Shown here: positions 11,583-21,171 of the stretch, in pieces | How positions within the stretch are numbered: the stretch's first letter is position 1 | Layout: the number at the start of each line of letters is the position of its first letter | Source of the DNA: Methyloceanibacter caenitepidi | Lineage (GTDB): Bacteria > Pseudomonadota > Alphaproteobacteria > Rhizobiales > Methyloligellaceae | DNA: 64,000 bases | Direction: 5' to 3' | Assembly (NCBI RefSeq): GCF_000828475.1 | Contig: NZ_AP014648.1 | Coordinates: 1,674,001-1,738,000 of the forward strand | Made by a program: the position numbers and the translations under genes | The notes under the pieces: generated by a model | Told to the model about the DNA's origin: nothing | Databases searched by the model: none | The model's input: the letters and a program-made list of their open reading frames with translations, nothing else

Positions 11583-12614
11583 ATGTTCTCGTGGTTGGGC
11601 TCTTCCGCGGACATGGCCATTGATCTTGGCACGGCGAATACTGTCGTCTACGTGCCCGGTCGTGGAATTGTTCTAGACGAGCCTTCCGTGGTCGCGATCG
11701 AGCAGCGCGGCGACGATCAGAAGGTTATTGCGGCCGGCCACGAGGCCAAGACGATGCTCGGGAAGACTCCCACAAAAATCGTAACCGTCCAGCCGCTCCG
11801 CGATGGCGTCATCGCCGACTTCAATGCGGCTGAGGAGATGATCAAGTTCTTCATTCGCCGCGTGAACAGACGGCGCTTGTTCGGCAGCCCGCGGGTCATG
11901 ATTTGCGTCCCGGCAAGCGCGACTTCGGTCGAGCGGCGCGCGGTCCACGAGGCGGGACTCTCGGCGGGCGCACGGCGAGTCTATCTGATCTCCGAGCCGG
12001 TGGCCGGCGCGATCGGAGCAGGCCTACCGATTCACGAACCCCGCGGATCGATGGTCGTGGATATCGGCGGCGGCACCACGGATATCGCCGTCATGTCAAT
12101 GGGCAGCGTGATCTATTCCAAATCGATCCGCACGGCCGGCAACGCCATGGACGAGGCGATCGTCAACTACGCGCGCTTCAAGCATCACCTCATGATCGGG
12201 GCGCCGAACGCCGAGGTCGTGAAGAAGGAATCCGGGTCGGCTGTCGCCAAGGCCAACGGCACCCACGTCACGATCAAGCTCAAGGGGCGCGACCTGCAGC
12301 GCGGTTTTCCCGCGGAGATCACGCTGGGGCCACACGAGATCGCTGATGCGCTGACGCTGCCGATCCAGCAGATCGTCGGCGGAATTCGTCAGGCGCTCGC
12401 TGACGTGCCGCCCGAGCTGACGGCGGATATCGCCGAATCGGGCATCTATCTGACGGGCGGCGGCGCGCTGCTCGAGAAGCTCGACGTACGGCTTCAGCAG
12501 GAAACGGGTGTGAAGTTCAAGATCGCGGAGGATCCCTTGCGGAGCGTCGTTAGGGGAACCGGCATGGCGCTCGAGCGGCTGGACGAAATGGCGGATCTGC
12601 TGATCAAACCCTAG
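11583..12614 (+). CDS. mreB: Rod-shape-determining actin homologue MreB
   Basis: Bacterial actin that forms membrane-bound filaments steering lateral wall synthesis with MreC/D, RodA and PBP2. The 343-aa product shows the actin-fold nucleotide motifs: phosphate-1 DLGTANTVVYV (about residues 14-24), phosphate-2 VVDIGGGTTDIAV (about 158-170) and the adenosine motif GIYLTGGGALLEKLD (about 285). The N-terminus MFSWLG is amphipathic, as expected for membrane binding. It is first of five genes, mreB-mreC-mreD-mrdA-rodA, the classic order. Rhizobiaceae lack this locus, so its presence is informative about lineage. Confidence 0.97.
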   Translation: MFSWLGSSADMAIDLGTANTVVYVPGRGIVLDEPSVVAIEQRGDDQKVIAAGHEAKTMLGKTPTKIVTVQPLRDGVIADFNAAEEMIKFFIRRVNRRRLFGSPRVMICVPASATSVERRAVHEAGLSAGARRVYLISEPVAGAIGAGLPIHEPRGSMVVDIGGGTTDIAVMSMGSVIYSKSIRTAGNAMDEAIVNYARFKHHLMIGAPNAEVVKKESGSAVAKANGTHVTIKLKGRDLQRGFPAEITLGPHEIADALTLPIQQIVGGIRQALADVPPELTADIAESGIYLTGGGALLEKLDVRLQQETGVKFKIAEDPLRSVVRGTGMALERLDEMADLLIKP

Positions 12615-12621
12615 TGGTATG

Positions 12622-12630
12622 TGTTATAAT
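12622..12630 (+). promoter_or_regulatory. Putative extended -10 promoter element before mreC
   Basis: TGTTATAAT is a perfect extended -10 (TGnTATAAT) in the 89-base mreB-mreC gap. No good -35 lies 16-18 bases upstream. It could give mreC-rodA a transcript of their own. Confidence 0.4.
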
Positions 12631-12703
12631 AGCTTCGTCTAGGCGCGAGGCCCTTAGGTGAGGACCACGGACGCCCTGGTGGCGTTCCAAGAGACTGAAC
12701 GCA

Positions 12704-13729
12704 ATGCCCAAGCGCAGCCCATCTCTGTTCCAACGGCACCGGCCTTCCTGGTCGGCGCCGGTGGAGTTTCTGAGCTTCGGCCTCTACTTCCTGTGCGCTG
12801 TTTTGTTGGTTCTAAGCCGGATCGGCCATGGGGTTCTCGAGGGCGCCCGCGACGAACTGGTCGATCTGTCGGCGCCGTTCCTGGAACTAGCCTCTGTGCC
12901 GGCCATCGAGGCGCGCCGGGCCGTGGACCGCGCTCGCCTCTATGTCCGCGTCCATCAGGATGCGGTCGGAGAAGTCGACCGGCTGACTAAGCAGAACGAA
13001 GAGCTGAAGCAGTGGCGCTGGCGCACCCAGCTCCTGGAGCGCAAGGTGGCTCACCTGCGCAAACTTTTGCACGCCGCCGAAGAGCCTGCGCTCGTCTACA
13101 CAACCGGGCAGGTGATCGCCGACGCGCGTGGTCCGTTCGTGAGAAGCGCGCTCGTGAACCTCGGGCGCAATGACGGGCTGCGGATCGGCTACGCGGTGAT
13201 CAACGGCGACGGGCTCGTGGGACGCACTGTCGAGGCCGGTGACAGCGTCGCGCGTGTTCTCCTTCTCAACGATCTCAACAGCCGGATTCCGGTTGTGGTG
13301 GGGCCGCGCGGCGCGCGTGGCCTGGCGCTAGGAGACAACAGCCCCGAACTGCAACTTGGATTCTTGGAGGAGGGCGCGGAGGTCTACGCGGGCGATGAGG
13401 TCTATACGTCCGGTAGCGATGGCGTCCTGCCCCGCGGCCTGAGGGTCGGTGTGGTCGCCGGGGAGCCCGGGACCTTCAAGATCCGCCCCTTCGCCGATCT
13501 CAACTCGCTCGATGCCGTCAGCGTACTGTTCTTCGATGCCCCCGCCCTCAAGCGGACGGATCCGGAGATTGTCGCCGGCAACCGCGGACCCTTGTCGGCT
13601 TCACCCGACGCCGCGCCTGACGCGGACCGGACAGCCGCGGCTCCGGCCCCACCGTTGCCGCCGGTTGCCGCAATTTCTCCCGCCACGATATCGCCCCCGA
13701 TTGCCGGGCAGGCACAAGCTGAGCGATGA
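12704..13729 (+). CDS. mreC: Rod-shape-determining protein MreC
   Basis: Bitopic inner-membrane protein whose periplasmic part links the MreB cytoskeleton to PBP2 and activates it. The 341-aa product has one membrane helix near residues 20-45 (FLSFGLYFLCAVLLVLSRIG), a coiled coil around 75-125 (EVDRLTKQNEELKQWRWRTQLLERKVAHLRKLL), then the MreC beta-barrel domains (NLGRNDGLRIGYAVINGDGLVGRTVEAG). The last ~70 residues are Pro/Ala-rich and disordered. Its stop overlaps the mreD start by four bases. The ATG at 12704 lacks a strong ribosome site. Confidence 0.95.
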   Translation: MPKRSPSLFQRHRPSWSAPVEFLSFGLYFLCAVLLVLSRIGHGVLEGARDELVDLSAPFLELASVPAIEARRAVDRARLYVRVHQDAVGEVDRLTKQNEELKQWRWRTQLLERKVAHLRKLLHAAEEPALVYTTGQVIADARGPFVRSALVNLGRNDGLRIGYAVINGDGLVGRTVEAGDSVARVLLLNDLNSRIPVVVGPRGARGLALGDNSPELQLGFLEEGAEVYAGDEVYTSGSDGVLPRGLRVGVVAGEPGTFKIRPFADLNSLDAVSVLFFDAPALKRTDPEIVAGNRGPLSASPDAAPDADRTAAAPAPPLPPVAAISPATISPPIAGQAQAER

Positions 13730-14235
13730 CGCGATTTCTCCCGGTGTTTTCGGTCTTCATCGCGGTGATCGCCACCGCCGTGCCCTGGGGATTGCCGGCT
13801 GACGCGACATTCATTCTACCCTTGCTCGTCGTGATGATGGTGTTCTGCTGGCGGGCCATTCCCGACACGGAGCTTCATCCTGCGGCGGCGGCCGTTCTTG
13901 GATTGCTCGCTGACCTTCTCAGCGGCGGCCCCTTGGGCTTTTGGGCCCTGATGTGCCTGGTCGCAGCGACGGTTGGTCTCAAGCCCGGCTCGTTCCGGGA
14001 GCGCCGGGATCTCTGGCTGCAGTGGCTCGTCTGGACCGCGCTCATCTCCGTACTCGGACTATTCGGCTGGCTGCTGGCCAGCCTGTTCTACCTGCGCTGG
14101 ATCGACTGGTGGCCGATCGTGTTCGGCGTTGCGACGTCCATCCTTGTGTTCCCTGTCGTGCTGTACGGGCTGCTATGGGTTTACTCCGGACATATCGGCC
14201 ATTCGCGCCGCACCCTCTTCCGGAGGGCAGCATGA
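13726..14235 (+). CDS. mreD: Rod-shape-determining protein MreD
   Basis: Small polytopic partner of MreC in the elongasome. The 169-aa product has five or so predicted membrane helices and the family segment PAAAAVLGLLADLLSGGPLGFWALMCLVAA. It overlaps mreC (ATGA) and mrdA (ATGA) by four bases on each side, so translation of the three is coupled. Sequence conservation in MreD is low; position and topology carry much of this call. Confidence 0.92.
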   Translation: MTRFLPVFSVFIAVIATAVPWGLPADATFILPLLVVMMVFCWRAIPDTELHPAAAAVLGLLADLLSGGPLGFWALMCLVAATVGLKPGSFRERRDLWLQWLVWTALISVLGLFGWLLASLFYLRWIDWWPIVFGVATSILVFPVVLYGLLWVYSGHIGHSRRTLFRRAA

Positions 14236-16127
14236 GAAGGTCGAAGGCGCTTCACTACGGGGCGAAGAAGAAGCCCGATTACGTCCGCAAGCAAAGCTAT
14301 CGCTTCTCGCGGCGGGCGCTGCTGGTCGGCGGCGCACAAGCCGGCCTGTTTGGGCTGCTGGGCTGGCGGCTGCACCAGCTGCAGATCAAGGAGGCGTCCG
14401 ACTACCGGCTTCTCTCCGACGAGAACCGGCTGATGATTCAGCTCGCGGCGCCCTCGCGCGGATCCATCCGCGACCGCACGGGCGCGATCTTGGCCGAAGA
14501 CAAAGAGAACTTGCGCCTGCTCGTGGTCCCGGCGTTCTCCAAGAACCTCCCGGAGACCCTCGATAGGCTTTCACGGATCGTGGACATCCCACGGGGCGCC
14601 CGCGATCGCGTCATGCGGGCCGCGGCGCGGCAGAGCGGCTACTATCCGGTGCTCGTCGCGGAAGGGCTGACGTGGCGGCAGTTCGCGTTGCTCAATGTGC
14701 TGGCGCCGCAAATTCCCGGCATGCAGACGGATCGCTCGTCCTATCGCAAATACCATCACGCGCGTCCGATGGCCCATCTGGTGGGCTATGTGGGCATGGC
14801 CGGCAAAGAAGAGGTGGACCTCGACCCGGTCATGCGGCTGCCCGGTTTCCGTGCCGGACGGGCGGGTGTCGAGAAGACCTTCGACGAGCAATTGCGCGGC
14901 ACGCCCGGCACCCTGAAATTCGAGGTGGACTCGCGGGGGCGCGTCGTCCGCGAACTGGGCTCGACGCCGAGCACGCCGGGCAAGGACCTCGTCCTCAGCA
15001 TCGACCACCATTTGCAGGCAGTGGCGCAGGAGCGCCTGAAGGAGCACAGGGTCGCCTCGATCGTCGTGCTCGACGTCGAGACGGGCGGCATTCTCGCGCT
15101 CGCCTCCACGCCCACATTTGACCCGAACGAAGTGGTCTTCAAAGTCGATCCCAAAGCGTGGGGCAGAATCGCGCGCGCCAAGGATCAGCCCCTTCAGAAC
15201 CGAGCCATCCGCGGCCAGTATCCGCCAGGCTCCACATTTAAGGTCGTCACGGCCCTGGCGGGGCTCCATGCGGGCGTGATCAACCCGCGGGAGACGATGA
15301 GTTGCCCCGGCGTCTATCGGCTGGGCCGCGCGAGGTTCCGCTGTTGGCGGGCTCACGGTGGCGGCATCAATCTGCACGAGGCCATCAAGCAGTCTTGCGA
15401 CGTCTACTTCTACGAGACCGCCAAGCGCATGGGGATCGATCACCTCGCGGCCGTTGCTCGGCACCTCGGCATGGGGCGCGTCTACGATTGCGGCCTCCCT
15501 GGCCAGAAGGAAGGGATCATCCCGGATGTTGCCTGGAAGCGGGCGCATCTGATGGAGCCTTGGTATGGCGGCGAGACGGTTATTGCCGGCATCGGTCAGG
15601 GCTTCGTCTCCTCCACGCCGCTCCAGCTTGCCGTCATGGCGGCCCGTGTCGCGACGGGCCGCGCCGTCCTGCCGAAGCTCGTTCTCACACCAGACGATCC
15701 GGAGCCCGACTGGCCGGCGCTCCAGCTCGATCCGAGTCACCTCGCTGCCGTGAGGAGCGGCATGTTCGGCGTCGTCAACGAGCCGCGCGGAACAGCCCGC
15801 CGTTCGGCGTTGAAAATCCCAGACGTCCAGATGGCTGGCAAGACCGGCACGTCGCAGGTCGTGAACGCGTACAACGAGCACAAGCTGTCCCCCTATGAGC
15901 GGGAGACCCATGCGCTGTTCATCGCCTACGCTCCCGCTGACAAGCCGCGCTACGCGGCTGCCTGTGTGGTGGAGCATGGCGGCGGCGGATCGAGCGCTGC
16001 GGCCCCGATCGTCAAGGACGTCATGACCGAAGCGCTCCTGCGCGATTCTGCCAAGGCACCGGCCTTTGTAGGCCTGAGCCGGGATGAAGTCGCGCGGCAG
16101 GTCGCCGTCGCCGGAGACGACGGATGA
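14232..16127 (+). CDS. mrdA: Penicillin-binding protein 2, elongasome transpeptidase
   Basis: Class B PBP (monofunctional D,D-transpeptidase) that works with RodA in cell elongation. The 631-aa product starts with a basic cytoplasmic segment and one membrane helix (about residues 37-57). The PBP dimerisation domain follows (PSRGSIRDRTGAILAEDKE), then the transpeptidase domain with SxxK (STFK, Ser about 334) and KTGT (about 537). The ATG at 14232 overlaps the mreD stop and matches normal family length; the open frame extends upstream but only antisense-like sequence precedes. It is followed by rodA with a four-base overlap. Confidence 0.95.
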   Translation: MRRSKALHYGAKKKPDYVRKQSYRFSRRALLVGGAQAGLFGLLGWRLHQLQIKEASDYRLLSDENRLMIQLAAPSRGSIRDRTGAILAEDKENLRLLVVPAFSKNLPETLDRLSRIVDIPRGARDRVMRAAARQSGYYPVLVAEGLTWRQFALLNVLAPQIPGMQTDRSSYRKYHHARPMAHLVGYVGMAGKEEVDLDPVMRLPGFRAGRAGVEKTFDEQLRGTPGTLKFEVDSRGRVVRELGSTPSTPGKDLVLSIDHHLQAVAQERLKEHRVASIVVLDVETGGILALASTPTFDPNEVVFKVDPKAWGRIARAKDQPLQNRAIRGQYPPGSTFKVVTALAGLHAGVINPRETMSCPGVYRLGRARFRCWRAHGGGINLHEAIKQSCDVYFYETAKRMGIDHLAAVARHLGMGRVYDCGLPGQKEGIIPDVAWKRAHLMEPWYGGETVIAGIGQGFVSSTPLQLAVMAARVATGRAVLPKLVLTPDDPEPDWPALQLDPSHLAAVRSGMFGVVNEPRGTARRSALKIPDVQMAGKTGTSQVVNAYNEHKLSPYERETHALFIAYAPADKPRYAAACVVEHGGGGSSAAAPIVKDVMTEALLRDSAKAPAFVGLSRDEVARQVAVAGDDG

Positions 16128-17278
16128 AGATGCTGTTCGCGCAAGGGCCGGCGGTTAGGCTGGATCTCGCCAAGAAGCTACTGCTGCTGAACTGGCCCTT
16201 TCTGGCGCTGATCACGGCAATCGTTCTCATCGGTATCGCCGCGCTCTACTCGGTGGCTGGCGGCTCGTTCGACCCCTGGGCGTCCCGCCAGGTCATGCGC
16301 TATTGCGTCGGCCTGGCGCTGTTGTTTGCCATTGCCTTCTCCGACATCCGCTGGTGGCTGCAAGGCGCTTACCCGCTGTTCATCCTTGCGCTCCTGCTCA
16401 TGGCGCTGGTGCCGCTGATCGGCGTGGAAAGCGGCGGCGCACGGCGCTGGCTGGGCTTCGGGGAATTGAGCTTCCAGCCCTCGGAGATGATGAAGATCGC
16501 CCTGGTTTTGGCGATCGCCCGCTATTACCAGTGGCTGCCGCCGGAGAAGATCTGGCGCCCCGATGCTCTGATCCCACCACTGCTCATGATCGGCGTGCCG
16601 GCGCTCCTGGCGCTGACCCAGCCCGATCTCGGCACGGCCGCGCTGTTCGCGATCATCGGCGGCGGCATGATGTTCCTGGCCGGCGTGAGCTGGTTCTACT
16701 TCGCCGGGGCCATCGTCGCGGTCGTGGTGGCGCTGCCTCATGCCTGGGAGATGCTGCACGATTACCAGAAGCAGCGCGTGCTGACCTTCATCGATCCGGA
16801 GACGGATCCGCTCGGAGCCGGCTACCACATCCTACAGTCCAAGATTGCCATCGGCTCCGGCGGGTTCAGCGGGAAGGGGTTCATGCACGGCACACAGGCG
16901 CAGCTGAACTTCCTCCCCGAGAAGCACACCGATTTCATCTTCACGATGTTTTCGGAGGAGATGGGGTTCGTCGGCGCCGTCATCCTGCTGGCGCTCTATC
17001 TGCTGGCGCTCGTGTTCATAACCTTCATGGCGCTGCGCTGCCGCAGCATGTTCGCAAAGCTTGTCGCCGGCGGCATCGGGCTGACCCTGTTCGCCTATGT
17101 GTTCATCAACGTGGCCATGGTGACCGGGCTCGTGCCCGTGGTCGGCGTGCCTCTGCCGCTCGTCTCCTATGGCGGCACCTCGATGCTGACCATGATGATC
17201 GGGTTCGGCTTCGTGCTGAACGCGCATGTCAATCGGCGGGTCACCTTCCGGCAATCCGAGCTCGGGGGCCTTTGGTAG
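16124..17278 (+). CDS. rodA: SEDS peptidoglycan glycosyltransferase RodA
   Basis: Polymerises lipid II into glycan strands during elongation, in complex with PBP2. The 384-aa SEDS protein has about ten membrane helices. Family signatures are present: GGARRWLGFGELSFQPSEMMKIALVLAIA, QPDLGTAALFAIIGGGMMF, the extracellular catalytic-loop motif FLPEKHTDFIFTMFSEEMGF, and GLVPVVGVPLPLVSYGGTSMLTMMIGFG near the end. It is last in the mre operon, its start overlapping the mrdA stop. The following gap leads to tRNA-Lys. Confidence 0.96.
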   Translation: MKMLFAQGPAVRLDLAKKLLLLNWPFLALITAIVLIGIAALYSVAGGSFDPWASRQVMRYCVGLALLFAIAFSDIRWWLQGAYPLFILALLLMALVPLIGVESGGARRWLGFGELSFQPSEMMKIALVLAIARYYQWLPPEKIWRPDALIPPLLMIGVPALLALTQPDLGTAALFAIIGGGMMFLAGVSWFYFAGAIVAVVVALPHAWEMLHDYQKQRVLTFIDPETDPLGAGYHILQSKIAIGSGGFSGKGFMHGTQAQLNFLPEKHTDFIFTMFSEEMGFVGAVILLALYLLALVFITFMALRCRSMFAKLVAGGIGLTLFAYVFINVAMVTGLVPVVGVPLPLVSYGGTSMLTMMIGFGFVLNAHVNRRVTFRQSELGGLW

Positions 17279-17421
17279 GTGAAACCGCATTTTTTGGCGC
17301 GAGCGACCTGGACAGCCCGCCTGTCTCGGTGCTAAAGGCTCCACCCTTGGCGCTTCGACAAGCGCCAGACCAGAGCGGTCACGCCGCGTGACACGTGTCT
17401 CGACGCGACACAGGGCTCTGA

Positions 17422-17497
<76 letters not shown>

Positions 17498-17889
17498 AGC
17501 CTCACGGCAGGTCTTTGTAAAGAATGAGATTTTTAGTCTCATTCCCGCATGTGACTCGCACGTCGCATCAGTTGGCGGGAAAACTCGTATATGGTCGGCG
17601 GCAGCCGGCCATGTCTGCTTTAGGGCTGTGAACAGACATCCCGAGTACCAGCGTCGTCGTCCGCTAAGTGCCAGAAGCGGACACGCCGGACATGAAGAAC
17701 AATCCCGCTCCATGCCATGAGCCGTTGCTACCCCGCTATCCGCCGCGTCCGGTTCACACCAGAGGCGCGTGAAGAAAAATCGTCTAAGCCGCTACCATTT
17801 GTTCCATTCTTGTGAAAGCCAACCTAAATCCCACCATACCCGTGGCCGCCAGGCTGGGCTGGCAGAACTCCCGACTTACAGGATAGAGA
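17498..17889. other. Gap after tRNA-Lys; hairpin, otherwise nothing supported
   Basis: A 392-base gap before the antiporter gene. It contains a perfect 8-bp hairpin, GAATGAGA (17522-17529) with TCTCATTC (17537-17544), 25 bases after the tRNA. This may be a weak terminator, but there is no trailing T-run. I found no integrase, no duplicated tRNA 3' end and no credible coding region. Confidence 0.4.
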
Positions 17890-18855
17890 ATGCTACATGA
17901 TTTCGTACTCGTGGCCGCCGGCCTCGCCCTTCTTTTCCTCGGCGGCGAGGGGCTCGTGCGAGGCTCTGTTGCGATCGCCGAGCGTCTGGGCATCTCGAAG
18001 CTCCTGATCGGCCTTGTCATCGTGGGCTTTGGCACCTCGACGCCGGAATTGCTCGTGTCGGTGAAAGCGGCTCTCGCCGGCACCCCGGAGATCGCGCTCG
18101 GCAACGTGATCGGTTCGAACATCGCCAACGTCCTGCTTATCGTGGGCATGGCGGCGGTCATCACGCCGATCCTGGGCTGGGAGAGAACGGCTGTGCGCGA
18201 GGCGCTGGTGGCTGCACTCGTCTCTCTTGCGGCCTTCGCGCTTGTGCAGGGCAAGGTCATCACTAAGCTCGAAGGCATCACGATGCTGGTGGTTCTGGCG
18301 GGTTACCTCTTCCTGAGCTACTGGTTGGAGAAACGGGACCCTCAGGCCAAGACGTTTGAGCATGAAGCCGAGGAGTTCGAGGATATTGCTCTGCCGCGCC
18401 CATGGCTGGCTCCCGTTCTCGCATTAGGCGGTATCGTCGCTCTCGTGTTCGGAGCGGACATGCTCATCGAGGGGGCGGTGAGCATAGCGCGCGACTTCGG
18501 GGTCCCGGACGCTGTCATTGGCTTGTCGCTCGTTGCGATTGGCACGTCACTGCCGGAATTGGCTACCAGCATCGTCGCTGCGATCCGGCGCCATTCTGAC
18601 GTCGTCTTGGGCAACGTGATTGGCTCCAACATCTTCAACATACTCGCGATCCTAGGCGTCACGGTCTTGATCCAGCCGATCGAGGTCAGCGCACGGTTTC
18701 GCGAAATCGACACGCCGGTGATGCTTGGGGCAGCCCTTCTGCTGCTGGCACTTGTGTACGTCACAAAGACGATCGGCCGTGTCTGGGGTTTTCTGATGCT
18801 GGCGTTGTATACGGCCTACATGGCGCTCTTGTTTTCAAGTGTAGCAGGCATATGA
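17890..18855 (+). CDS. Calcium/sodium antiporter (CaCA family, YrbG-like)
   Basis: Inner-membrane cation exchanger of 321 aa, with about ten helices in two inverted halves. Each half carries the alpha-repeat ion-binding motif: GFGTSTPELLVSVKAALAG...GNVIGSNIANVLLIVG and AIGTSLPELATSIVAAIRR...GNVIGSNIFNILAILG. The acidic residues in the two PEL motifs are the expected Ca2+/Na+ ligands. The length equals that of E. coli YrbG. It stands alone and its physiological ion is not known. Confidence 0.93.
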   Translation: MLHDFVLVAAGLALLFLGGEGLVRGSVAIAERLGISKLLIGLVIVGFGTSTPELLVSVKAALAGTPEIALGNVIGSNIANVLLIVGMAAVITPILGWERTAVREALVAALVSLAAFALVQGKVITKLEGITMLVVLAGYLFLSYWLEKRDPQAKTFEHEAEEFEDIALPRPWLAPVLALGGIVALVFGADMLIEGAVSIARDFGVPDAVIGLSLVAIGTSLPELATSIVAAIRRHSDVVLGNVIGSNIFNILAILGVTVLIQPIEVSARFREIDTPVMLGAALLLLALVYVTKTIGRVWGFLMLALYTAYMALLFSSVAGI

Positions 18856-19162
18856 GATCGAATTATTTGGCGATGGCAACACGCTGTTCGAGATCAAGAA
18901 GCCATCGCCAATTTTCGGTGATGAAGAGGATTAGTGACGCGGCTCCAGCTTTGCGAAGCACGAGACGGCAATGCCCCTGCGCCTCGGGTCACGGGCGGAC
19001 CTCCGCCGCAGAGTTGACCGAGCCGCTGCTGCATAGTCCCTACCAGTTCCATCCGAGATTCCATCTGGTCGCGGGGGGCGATGAGCCCAGCATTACCGAA
19101 ATGGACCGGTGTACGGGCTCGGGCGTCTTCACGCACGCCGGACCCATGTGGGAAAGCTTCTT
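18856..19162. other. Gap upstream of glycosyltransferase, no supported gene
   Basis: A 307-base gap. An ORF starting at 18852 and overlapping the antiporter stop encodes 106 residues without recognisable features. A second frame (about 18853-18930) reads a plausible acidic C-terminus but has an in-frame stop just upstream and no start. This may be decayed sequence; neither is called as a gene. Confidence 0.35.
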
Positions 19163-19954
19163 ATGGACATAAGAAAAGAAGAGCCGAGCGTCGCGGTGAT
19201 CACGCTGACCAACAACGGCTACATCGCCTACACGCTCAACTGTCTTCGGTCGCTACGGAGGGTCGGGTATCGCGAAAAAATCAAAGTCTATGCGATCGGA
19301 AAGACAGCATACGGATTGTTCCGTCGGCGCGGATACGATGTCACGCTCATTGAAGACGAGCGGGGCGAACGTTTCGAGCATTTCCGTCAAGGCAATTGGG
19401 CGAACGTCACCTATTACAAGTTCGAGATCATCTACAAGGAACTGGGCGAGAACGATTTCGTGCTGTTTACCGACGGCGACGTCGTATTCAAGAAGTCGGG
19501 ATTTCTGGATTACTGCATCGAACACGTCGGCAGTAACGACATGCTTATTCAAAACGATAAGATCAAAGACAACGACGACGGGACACTATGCAGCGGCTTC
19601 ATGTTTATCCGCTCCAATCAGGCGACACGCAGTTTTTTCCATCCCGACAAGGTCAAATCGGAAATCAGGGTAGGATGGGACGACCAAGTCTACGTGAACG
19701 AACGCAAATCCGACATCAAGTACGAAAAACTGCCCCTCGCGGAGTTTCCGAATGGGCGCTATTTCCGCGCGCGCAAAGAAGACATCGATCCCTACATCAT
19801 ACATTTTAACTGGGTCGTTGGGCATAAGAAGGCATACGACCTCTTGGCCCATCGAGAGTTCCAGTCTTTGAGCGACATGCTCCGGCTCTTCGTCCTTGCG
19901 CGGGACACGATTCTGCAGAAGCTGGCCGAAAGACTGCGGTTACGCCAAGCGTGA
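19163..19954 (+). CDS. Putative nucleotide-sugar glycosyltransferase, GT-A-like
   Basis: A 263-aa protein with features of the 'nucleotide-diphospho-sugar transferase' group: VAVITLTNNGYIAYTLNCLRSLRR at the N-terminus, an acidic DxD motif in FVLFTDGDVVFKK (about residues 110-122), and WDDQVYVNE further on, typical of GT-A enzymes that take UDP-sugars. ATG 19163 was chosen over an upstream in-frame ATG at 19109 because homology-like sequence starts only at MDIRKEEPSVAVITLTNN. Base composition looks distinctly lower in GC than the neighbours (about 45% in two sampled 60-base stretches), suggesting transfer. It converges on a UDP-sugar-forming enzyme and may use its product. Confidence 0.7.
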   Translation: MDIRKEEPSVAVITLTNNGYIAYTLNCLRSLRRVGYREKIKVYAIGKTAYGLFRRRGYDVTLIEDERGERFEHFRQGNWANVTYYKFEIIYKELGENDFVLFTDGDVVFKKSGFLDYCIEHVGSNDMLIQNDKIKDNDDGTLCSGFMFIRSNQATRSFFHPDKVKSEIRVGWDDQVYVNERKSDIKYEKLPLAEFPNGRYFRARKEDIDPYIIHFNWVVGHKKAYDLLAHREFQSLSDMLRLFVLARDTILQKLAERLRLRQA

Positions 19955-19964
19955 TCGCGTCGTG

Positions 19965-20912
19965 TCAGGCAGAAAGCGTCTTCCTGAAGTAGGCGACCGT
20001 TTCCTTTAGGCCGTCCAGCAAACTGACCCGGGGTTCCCACCCGAGCGCTTCCCGTGCCAGACGGATGTCGGGTCGGCGCTGTTTTGGATCCCCCTGGGGT
20101 AAAGGGCGGTATTCGATCTCCGACCTTCCGCCCGCAAGCTGCAAGATCATGTTTGCGAGCTCCATCATGCTGACTTCGTAGGGCGTACCCATGTTGACCG
20201 GTCCCGTGAAGTCGGACGGACTTTTCATAAAGCTGATCATGCCGTCCACGAGGTCGTCGACGTAGCAGAAGCTCCGCGTCTGCGACCCATCGCCGTAGAT
20301 CGTGATGGCGTCGCCGCGGAGCGCTTGAACGATGAAGTTGCTGATGACCCGTCCATCGTTCGGTTGCATATGGGGGCCATAGGTGTTGAAGATTCGCAGG
20401 ACTTTGATCTCGACGCCGAATTGGCGAGAGTAGTCGAAGAACAGCGTTTCGGCGCACCTCTTCCCTTCATCATAGCACCCGCGCAGCCCGATTGGATTGA
20501 CGTGGCCCCAGTAGCTCTCGGACTGGGGGTGCACTTCGGGATCCCCGTAGACTTCGGAGGTCGACGCTTGGAGGATGCGAGCATTCCGTTCCTTCGCGAG
20601 GTCCAGCATATTGATGGCCCCGTGAACATTGGTCTTGATGGTGCTGACCGGGTCACGCTGGTAGTGAACGGGCGAGGCCGGGCAGGCGAGGTTGTAGATG
20701 CGATCGATGTCCGCCTGTAGGGGGCGTGCGACATCGTGCTCGATCAGCTCGAACCGTCCGTTCGCCAAGAGCTCTTGGACATTGCTCTGTGCTCCCGTGG
20801 TAAAATTGTCGGCGCACAAAACTCTGGCGCCGAGCGCGATGAGCCTCTTGCACAAATGCGACCCGATGAAGCCCGCGCCACCAGCAACGAGCACTTTTTC
20901 CAAGACGGACAT
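19965..20912 (-). CDS. UDP-glucuronate decarboxylase (UDP-xylose synthase)
   Basis: Extended short-chain dehydrogenase of 315 aa that converts UDP-glucuronate to UDP-xylose with bound NAD+. It shows the Rossmann motif [14 protein letters not shown], the UXS-type segments [17 protein letters not shown] and [13 protein letters not shown], the catalytic Tyr/Lys in [12 protein letters not shown], and [12 protein letters not shown]. These separate it from the GalE and RmlB branches. UDP-xylose would feed polysaccharide or LPS synthesis, plausibly through the adjacent glycosyltransferase. AAGGAGG directly abuts the annotated ATG with almost no spacer; TTG 20903, nine bases further in, has normal spacing and may be the real start. 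Confidence 0.9.
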   Translation of the reverse strand: MSVLEKVLVAGGAGFIGSHLCKRLIALGARVLCADNFTTGAQSNVQELLANGRFELIEHDVARPLQADIDRIYNLACPASPVHYQRDPVSTIKTNVHGAINMLDLAKERNARILQASTSEVYGDPEVHPQSESYWGHVNPIGLRGCYDEGKRCAETLFFDYSRQFGVEIKVLRIFNTYGPHMQPNDGRVISNFIVQALRGDAITIYGDGSQTRSFCYVDDLVDGMISFMKSPSDFTGPVNMGTPYEVSMMELANMILQLAGGRSEIEYRPLPQGDPKQRRPDIRLAREALGWEPRVSLLDGLKETVAYFRKTLSA

Positions 20913-21171
20913 CCTCCTTATGGTGGCGACGATCGCCGCCTAGAATCGTTGCGTCCGGTCTGCGCAAGGCAGCGCGGAGACGGTGCAAGCATGTTGTCAG
21001 CAGGAACGAGGCGACAAGTCTGAGCGGATACTTGCGTTGTGCCGCTAGTCTTACCCGCATCGCGCCGTCGTCGCCATCCTGCGAAGGCAGGTCTGGCCGA
21101 CGACGCGGCGGCGTGGCTTGGGCGGTCATCGCTGGAGAGCCGGCTCAGGCGCGCGGCTCACGAGCTGCCAC

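Noticed and set aside
11234..11632. 132-codon minus-strand reading frame in the leuA-mreB gap
   Set aside because: No recognisable features or ribosome site, and it overlaps the mreB start.
13941..14231. N-terminal extension of mrdA
   Set aside because: The open frame lies wholly within mreD in another frame. The ATG at 14232 gives normal PBP2 length and the expected four-base overlap.
14571..15977. Long minus-strand reading frame (468 codons) across mrdA
   Set aside because: It is an antisense shadow of the PBP2 gene produced by high GC at third codon positions. It has no family motifs or ribosome site.
18852..18930. Short frame reading like an acidic protein C-terminus
   Set aside because: It has an in-frame TAG just upstream and no start codon. 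At most it is a decayed gene fragment, too short to support.
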